A stretch of 64,000 nucleotides of DNA from positions 1 to 64,000 of the forward strand of contig JAKMXF010000009.1 in the NCBI GenBank assembly GCA_024704765.1, given 5' to 3'. The stretch's first letter is position 1; each line of letters begins with the position of its first letter. Shown here piece by piece: positions 57,884-64,000 of the stretch. The position numbers and the translations under genes are program-made. The notes below the pieces were generated by a model, which saw only the letters and a list, made by a program, of their open reading frames with translations, was not told where the DNA came from and did not search any database. Source of the stretch: Oopsacas minuta. Its lineage: Eukaryota; Porifera; Hexactinellida; Lyssacinosida; Leucopsacidae.

Positions 57884-59261
57884 ATGTCAGATTCAGATTC
57901 TACAACATCCTCCCTCAATCTTCTCTCATCCTCAGCACCCCTTGTACCTACATCACACCTATTTAACCCTCTCTGCTTCCTGTCTCCATCTGACAGTACA
58001 TACAAACACGGTATAGATGCATTACGTATAACATACAATCTAGCTATATCACTACACACAGACATTGATACACGATTATCTCAGCTATATACTGAAGGGT
58101 TTGATCAGGAACAGATCTGGCAACAGCTGGAGCTTTGGAATGTACCCACCTGTCAGAACCTATCAGCTAGTGTACAGCAGCTACCTACAGCTGATATAAA
58201 TATTCTACCAGTTAATGGTGAGATTACTTCCGTAGCTTCTAGTCCGAACCATAGTCCAGTAATTGATAATGGAACTGCTGATGGTTTGAAGTATAAAGAT
58301 TTTTTTCAAGAAAAATCCCCACAAAAACCTGATACTACAACTCAATCTAACTACTCACGTGTTAAAGGAAAGATACAGGCTCGTATTGAAGAGTTAGAAA
58401 GAGAGAACATGGCAGAGAAGGACTAGAAAATGTCAGGAGAGGTTCGTTCTAAGTCTAGACCGGATAACAGTTTGTTAGAGGGCTACATGGACCATCAGGC
58501 TTATCCATCTACAGCTCTAATTAGTCATGAAGACACAGAGTTATTGGAAGATATGATATGTCGCAGAACTAGAAAGGAGCTATGGGATGATCCTGTCAGG
58601 CGTGAAAAACCGCAGGAGAAGCGATATAAGTATTCAGTACCTAAACAAATTGAAACACAGAAAAGTCAATTGGGATTAGCTGAAGTTTATGAACAGGAAT
58701 TTATGAAGAAAACTGACCCAGGATCTACAGCCTTACGCACAGAAGAGCAGGTTATTGAAGATGAAATTAAAAATATGATGAAAGAAGTATTCACTAAACT
58801 AGATGCTCTATCTAACTTTAGATATACACCAAAACCATTCAAATATGAACCTATCGTTATAACTAATGTACCTGCTATACGTGTTGAAGAGGTGTTACCT
58901 TCCGTGAGTAGTGCATCTACTAGATTAGCCCCTGAGGAGATTTCTACTCCATCAAGCCAGGTTATATCACATATAGAACGTACAAGTGAAGATAAGAGAA
59001 AGTACAGAAGGCATAAGAAGCATGCTATGTCTCGTAAAATGGTACTACGTGCTCAGAAGCTAGTTAACAAGACTAATCCTGGCTTAGGGAATTCATACAG
59101 TAAGAGGAAATTAATACAAGTTTTGTCTGATGCAAAACATATGCAGGGACAACGGGAACAGCTGATACATGATGAGAGCTATGAAGAGAGATAAGAGTTT
59201 TAAGAGTTCTAAATCATTCTTTTCTAAGTTAGAAGCACAAACTAAGAAGCTCCAAATTTAA
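57884..59261 (+). CDS. MPHOSPH10: MPP10-like U3 snoRNP (small-subunit processome) protein, coding frame interrupted
   Basis: MPP10 is a core protein of the nucleolar U3 snoRNP that processes pre-18S rRNA. The first part (57884-58426) has the N-terminal motif FDQEQIWQQLELWN and a coiled segment ARIEELEREN. In the same frame, after a TAG at 58424-58426, follows the most conserved part (58430-59194): GEVRSKSRPDNSLLE, KELWDDPVRREKP, LGLAEVYEQEFMKKT, KLDALSNFRYTPKP and LAPEEI. In the family the residue at the TAG is a Trp (E-K-x-W-x3-G-E-V), so a TGG to TAG change fits. Near 59170-59190 the frame shifts by one base, and the expected C-terminus (SFKSSKSFFSKLE) continues to a TAA at 59259-59261. The total is about 460 codons without introns, versus about 680 aa in human; the acidic middle is short. 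It is either a decaying copy or a live gene with two errors or polymorphisms. Confidence 0.85.
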
Positions 59262-59679
59262 CCATTTTCCAAGTGCTTCCCAGGATGATTTGTGACAGAG
59301 TTACACATATTAATAGTTTAACTTTCTTCACTTAATTTTAGCCTACATTGGTAGTGATAGCGAGAACTTTTGCCATTTTCTATTGAAAATAGTCTCATTG
59401 TTTAGTTGATAATTTTAATTATTTCCACTGCTTATACTCTGACTTCGATAATTTCAAGTGTTTCCCCTTACTTTGGGACAATCATCACACTTATTCCGTC
59501 AATAATATCTCCTGCCATTATTTAACCATTCAATAATCTAATTTCCTAACCAATGAATCTAAATTAACTCTTAACTGTTGTATTCCCAATCCAATCGACA
59601 CCTGATTAATCTTACTGATTCCATTCTAATTAACAATACTATTATCATAATTATAAAGAGTGTCAAAAGAGGGGATTGC
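59262..59679. other. Spacer between MPP10-like gene and RAG1-like element
   Basis: AT-rich with no recognised gene. The MPP10-like 3' UTR should be here. Confidence 0.4.
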
Positions 59680-62600
59680 CACAGTGGCACGAAATGGCTA
59701 AAACCTGGAAGTAGGTATTAGGGCACTAGATAACGTATTAAACTATATTATTGACATATGGGGAATCGTACCCAAGCAATCGATTGACGTAACTAGATTT
59801 TTTCTAAGTCTTTGGGTGTGAAAGTAATGACGTCATTGTCACATTCAAAAATATTTTGATTTTTTTATCGATTTTAATAAGCCAATTTGTGAGCTATATG
59901 TTCAGAAATTGAATGCTTTATGTTTTGATATTATTAACACTAATGTACATTTTTATCAACTTATGAAACCATATTTCTTCTTAAAATAACCTACCGTTCA
60001 TTGAACTACAAACTATAACGTATTTATAATTAGAGAATTCACGAAAATATCTTGACAGCTCTCTAACTCAGATAGATCTGGCTTCGAATCGTTTTTGGTA
60101 GTATTACGAAAGGATGCTAAAATTAGATCACTTTGAGAGATAAGCCTGACGAACACATCTTTAACGTTGTCCTCAAAGCTAAATTTTCTTGAGAGTCTCT
60201 CACGGTATCACCTGACTAATCTATTACAAGATTCAAGGCCTTCTTCAGACAAATCTTCTAAGCCAAACCCATCGTTGTGATCTGCAATTATTTGTGGTGC
60301 ATGGGCTAAAAGTTTATGTAAAGTAGGGGTTACATGTGCCCATAAAAATTGGTTAAAATGGATTCGTAAGTCTCTCGGGATACATTATCAAGGCCTTCAG
60401 TATCCACTTTCCTGTTGCTATTATACAATCTCAGGATAGCACTCAAATTATTAAAGATTGTAGTGACAACTTGATGTGTCTCTTGAGGAACAACCGTCAA
60501 TACCCAATAGAGAAAATCTTGCACAGTATCATCGCTACGTGTGAAGCATCTCCGAACAACATTTCCGGTTGTGGTGGTTCCTCCTTGGACTGATGGTGTG
60601 TCAATTGATATACTAAGTTTTTCTTCAATAAGGCTAGTAATAAATTTCTTGGTACCAAGAATTATTGGCGAAGTTGGTGACCATTTTTGAATAGCACCAC
60701 ACTGTAAATGGCAAATCAATAATAGGAACCAATTAAATGTTCTCAAATATGCATGTAGAGGGGAAGCTGATATGATATCTTTTTCTGAGATCGGTTTGTG
60801 TGTTAAATTGAATCTTTGATTTGTTGGCAAAGATAAAATTCTTCCTCATCAACCACATCAAATACATCACGTGCATCACGGATAGTCCTATTTATGGGAA
60901 AGCCATTTTGAACTATGCTAATATCGTGTATCTGTTGGAACGTTGCAGTACACATTTGACAATTAGCACCGCTTAAGATTTTTGCCATCTTTGTATCGGA
61001 ATGAGATCTCATGATCATGACCTCTGCATTGCCATTGTGTAAACACAAACCACTCTCTTCAATAGTTGAAGTTTCATTATTTATTAATGAGTCCATCAAA
61101 AACTTGACACTCTCTTCATTTTCTGGAAGGGCTAAGAGGGCAACTGGTCGAGTGCAAAATGGCGAATTTGGATGATGAGGTTTCCATAGGATATGATCAT
61201 TTGTATTTGTGATTGCGTTAACCTTGAAACCAAATAAAATGAAGGTTTTAGTCGAGAGGTCAGGGTTAGATATAGTTTGCTGGTAAACTCGATGACACCC
61301 AGATCCATCTAAGCCATCGGATACTCGAACTTTCAGCGGATAGACAAGGTTATCAGGACTTAAGTTAAATACAATTCGTTCAACTGTATGGGTGAGTAGT
61401 CTGGTGTAAGAAATACCTACTCCACATGGAAATTCTCTATGAATTATACGCACCTCATCCAGCAAATTAATTTGAGCCCGATGTTTAGCTACACTATTGT
61501 AGCCTGGTAACTTGACATCTTCAGATAGTAACGTACGCCGAAGTTCTAAATACTTTGTTTTACCGATCTCAAGCGAATCGAAAAGAAAGGCAGATTTATC
61601 AAGTGATAATTGTGGATAGATAGGAGATGAGTTTCCCTTCTCGAGTATCTCTTTACAAACATTAGCACTATTCATGTCCTGCTCCTCATTGCAACAAAGT
61701 AGTAAGAGATAAGTTGCAAGAGTCTTTGGAGATACATGCTCGTTTTCAGCGACTGATTCGAGGTGAGACTTAAGAGAAGAGTTCCGATTTCTCAAACTTT
61801 TGTCGTTAAGTCAGTGGGCGATTTCTTTTTTGAAAGATTAAAGTCTTCTTCAAAGTTAATGGTTAATGAAGAAGAGGCACTTAACCTAGGATTCTTTGGC
61901 AGAGGACAGAAGCACATGGAATTCCAAGTATCAAGGTCCGAATATTTATGAAAAGAGGCTCTCTCTTTTTGAATATCATTGAACTTCAGACGAAAGAAAT
62001 TTTGCTGATCTCGATCAAAACCATGAGTTGAAATAAATTGGTCTGCGATTGAACGAGTGCTAAGTAATTTATGCTCACAATAAAACTGAAAAGCTTGAAG
62101 GTTGTTCATTTCCTAGATAATTACTATATTATTTATTAACAATATTGTAAATACAGGGCAAAAAGTAAGATTATATATATATGCATGTTTGTTTTATAAG
62201 CTTATAAAATACATTCTGAAATTTAAGAATTAAGGAACTTTTGACGAAACTTTTTCTCACAGTAGAAGAGTGTTGATTTTTTTAATGGAATCTTTGTAAA
62301 AATACGTGATGAGAACATTTATTTATATTAATTACAAGCTGAATTTTGTGAACACAAGCATAAATTGTAAATAACTTTACGTTTTGATTATATCCCTAAG
62401 CAACCATAATATTTATATAAATTTTGAAAAGAGAATTTTTAGAAATATTAGATAAATTCAAAAGTTCATGTGATTGAAACTATTTTTGCGCGAATTTTCG
62501 GGAACCTGTAAATTGTTGTATTGTATAGAGAATTAAAAATGCTATATTATAAAACTCAGGAGACAACTTGACAGAACGCGACAGATGAAGTTATGAAACT

Positions 62601-62972
62601 TCGAAGTTGAGTGACGACAGAATATCCAACAGAAAAATTTATCAAAATATTTGGGCTATTTTAAGGATTTATTTGAACTCCGCTTATATAATCACTATGA
62701 TAAGAGAGTAGTCGAAAATGCAATGAAATGAAGTCTTTGGAATGTATTAGTTGCTTAGATACTGGAATTTAAGTTCATTGATATAAATGAATATCTGTGG
62801 TTTTCAAGCATAATTTCTGAGCAAGAAATTGTAATGCTTATATACATTCCAGTCGGATCATAACAATTTTAGACATTTCAAGTAATCGGATATTTCTCTT
62901 TCCAATGAACTTTAAATGGTTACTAATATCGGATTGAAATTTTGACCAATTTCCAGGGGGTGTGCCACTATG
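59680..62972 (-). mobile_element. RAG1-like (Transib/RAG superfamily) transposon relic, candidate full span
   Basis: The transposase relic at 60013-62109 is flanked by matching inverted ends, CACAGTGGCAC at 59680-59690 and, read inward from the right, CATAGTGGCAC at 62972-62962 (10 of 11). A CACAGTG-type heptamer at the ends is the hallmark of RAG-superfamily elements and of antigen-receptor recombination signals. A span of 3293 bp with one transposase gene is reasonable. The 5-bp flanks (ATTGC and AATTG) do not match exactly, so the boundaries are probable rather than proven. No RAG2-like (Kelch) frame is present in the span. The right end abuts the foldback at 62972-63260. Confidence 0.6.
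60013..62109 (-). pseudogene. RAG1-like DDE transposase, broken by frameshifts and a stop
   Basis: The family makes a zinc-dependent DDE recombinase that cuts at heptamer-bearing ends. Reading from the ATG at 62109 in consecutive pieces (62109-61792, 61795-60803, 60830-60330, then to the TAG at 60013-60015), the catalytic order is kept. The first Asp is in RVSDGLDGSG (61316-61318). The second Asp is in RSHSDTKMAK (60995-60997), followed by a CQMC zinc pair like the CTLC of RAG1. Then come RFNLTHKPISEKDI and GGTTTTGNVVRRCF, a zinc-type HKLLAH block near 60310, and the final Glu in SEEGLESCNR (60232-60234). Frameshifts lie near 61795, 60825 and 60340, and a TGA at 60208-60210. No RING or N-terminal zinc module of vertebrate RAG1 is seen. 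It is a non-functional relic; assignment to RAG1-like rather than canonical Transib is from motif resemblance. Confidence 0.82.
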
Positions 62973-63260
62973 AATTGTTATTAATTCGATTAGCAGCGTT
63001 GCCTTAGAGAGACACTATTAGCCAGGATTTGTTAATGTAGAAGAATATCTAGTAATTAACCATATTTTCTATTTCAGAATTACTTGCTAGTAATTATTGA
63101 CAGTTTAGAACCCAACCCTAGAAGTTACTAATGTAAATAATGTTTCTATACATTTTTAACATTCTGGTCTGAGTATATGAATCCACATTCTGCAAAGGGA
63201 AATGTCTCGCTAATAGTGTCTCTCTAAGGTAACGCTCCTAATCGAATGAATAACAATTCC
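62972..63260. mobile_element. Foldback MITE, arms about 52 bp
   Basis: The left arm at 62972-63025 (GAATTGTTATTAATTCGATT, then AGCAGCGTTGCCTTAGAGAG, then ACACTATTAG) is inverted at 63208-63260 with few mismatches. The core is about 180 bp. Its left boundary coincides with the right end of the RAG1-like element and its right arm overwrites the end of the SWIM relic frame (63210-63262). The order of insertion is therefore testable. Confidence 0.82.
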
Positions 63261-63638
63261 CTCTTTTGGGCCTGCCTGGCTTTTCTTCACTGATTTTACG
63301 AAAGTAGTTACATTTGGGTGAGCGTCCATTTTCTTATTCAATAATTCATAAGCGATAACATGAGAACATGCTTTGTAGTGCATATATCTGGGACAAGTGC
63401 AGGAATACTGAACTTTATATCTACAAGATTCATCTAAGGATTCTGTAATGACATAGAAACCTTCTCTTTCTAAAATAAAGGAGTCAAGATCGGTATATTG
63501 ATCCACATGTAGAGACGCAAATTTATATTTCAAAAAATAAGTCGGTAATTTCGTGTATATATTCTTCCAAAGAAAAGTATAAAAGTTGTAACCTTCTACA
63601 TAGGATGACAAATTGCTTTCGAGAGGAAACAGGAGCAC
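63210..63638 (-). pseudogene. SWIM zinc-finger protein fragment, probably transposon-derived
   Basis: Minus-strand residues around 63410-63330 read YSCTCPRYMHYKACSHVIAY, a C-x-C-x(n)-C-x-H SWIM finger. SWIM fingers occur at the C-terminus of MULE-type transposases and in MEKK1/ZSWIM proteins. The segment begins at a good acceptor (TTTATTCCTATAG just above 63637) rather than a start codon. The last 17 codons lie in the foldback arm, so the natural end has been replaced. No catalytic DDE core is in the window. It may be a 3' exon of a ZSWIM-like host gene or of a mobile element that continues past the right edge. Confidence 0.6.
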
Positions 63639-63744
63639 TATAGGAATAAAGTAAAAAAGACTCGATTAATAATATGTTTTGAATATGAAAGAGTAAAAGG
63701 GTTTGTCAAGTTATTAGGTAGCTGATATTTGGAAATATAAAGTA

Positions 63745-63900
63745 TGGATAATACCTTGAAAAGATCTTTTGTTGTAAACTATCCAATCTCCAAATTACTT
63801 CATCCACTTCCTGTTGTTGCGCTGTAACTTCCGTCCAGCTAGTCTGGATTTGGTGAACATCCATATTATGCATATTCTGCTGGTGAGTGTAGTACATTGC
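63745..63900 (-). CDS. Possible upstream exon of the SWIM-containing gene, partial
   Basis: Minus-strand reading gives MYYTHQQNMHNMD at 63900, then WTEVTAQQQEVDEVIWRLDS and LQQKIFS. It ends at a plausible donor, TTCAAG|GTATTATCC, near 63756. A splice to the acceptor above 63637 would join it to the SWIM segment across about 120 nt. The composition is protein-like (amphipathic helix) but no family is recognised. The gene would extend beyond the right edge. Confidence 0.35.
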
Positions 63901-64000
63901 CTTTTCTAGCAAGTATCAATACTTGCTTTTTGAATGATATAACCTTTCCATAAGTATATCCTATAGAATGTTAAAATAGTCAAGAGAAGCAATGAATCAA

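Noticed and set aside
58424-58426. Reassigned genetic code (TAG as an amino acid)
   Set aside because: No other intact gene here (NAPRT, SMC6, centlein) has an internal TAG, and the MPP10-like gene also has a frameshift.
2615-62109. LIG4 (end joining) and a RAG1-like recombinase in one window as a V(D)J-like system
   Set aside because: The RAG1-like gene is a broken transposon relic 54 kb away, with no RAG2-like partner. LIG4 is a universal repair gene, so the co-location is most simply chance.

Overview
This is an AT-rich animal nuclear window with spliceosomal introns (GT..AG), long repeat-filled intergenic DNA and many small DNA-transposon derivatives. The identifiable housekeeping genes (LIG4, centlein, NAPRT, SMC6, MPP10) are animal-type. 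Together with a small family of divergent NHL/beta-propeller proteins and a RAG1-like transposase, they suggest an early-branching metazoan. A sponge, perhaps a glass sponge, is my guess, held with low confidence; the sequence alone does not name the species.

Layout. 0-1.3 kb: an NHL-like beta-propeller gene (+) next to a terminal 99-bp repeat. 1.5-2.2 kb: dispersed repeats. 2.6-6.2 kb: DNA ligase IV (-), with one clear intron and a frame problem near its N-terminus. 6.3-14.8 kb: a repeat field with hAT-like and foldback MITEs, a decayed Tc1 element and two decayed NHL genes. 15.0-25.8 kb: a centlein-like centrosomal coiled-coil gene (-) in two coding exons. Its 7.7-kb intron holds a complete intronless NAPRT gene on the same strand, a Tc1 element with near-perfect TIRs, a Cys-rich relic and an (AAT)n microsatellite. 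25.8-48.8 kb: gene-poor DNA with one convincing small gene at 41.1 kb (a putatively N-myristoylated 158-aa protein), four copies of one MITE family and several hairpins. 48.8-52.5 kb: SMC6 (-), two coding exons. 54.1-55.0 kb: a second intact beta-propeller gene (+). 55.2-57.0 kb: a hAT transposase relic and a hAT-type MITE with a recognisable target-site duplication. 57.9-59.3 kb: an MPP10-like gene (+), interrupted by an in-frame TAG and a frameshift. 59.7-63.0 kb: a decayed RAG1-like (Transib/RAG superfamily) transposon, whose ends carry a CACAGTG-type heptamer. 63.2-64 kb: a SWIM zinc-finger relic that runs toward the right edge.

The genes form no operon or pathway. LIG4 (end joining) and SMC6 (SMC5/6 complex) are both genome-maintenance genes, but their proximity is probably coincidental. 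The most notable items are the RAG1-like element with RSS-like ends, the NAPRT gene nested in the centlein intron, and the MPP10 stop codon that replaces a conserved tryptophan. A 99-bp perfect inverted repeat and a coherent MITE family with a nested insertion are also worth attention.
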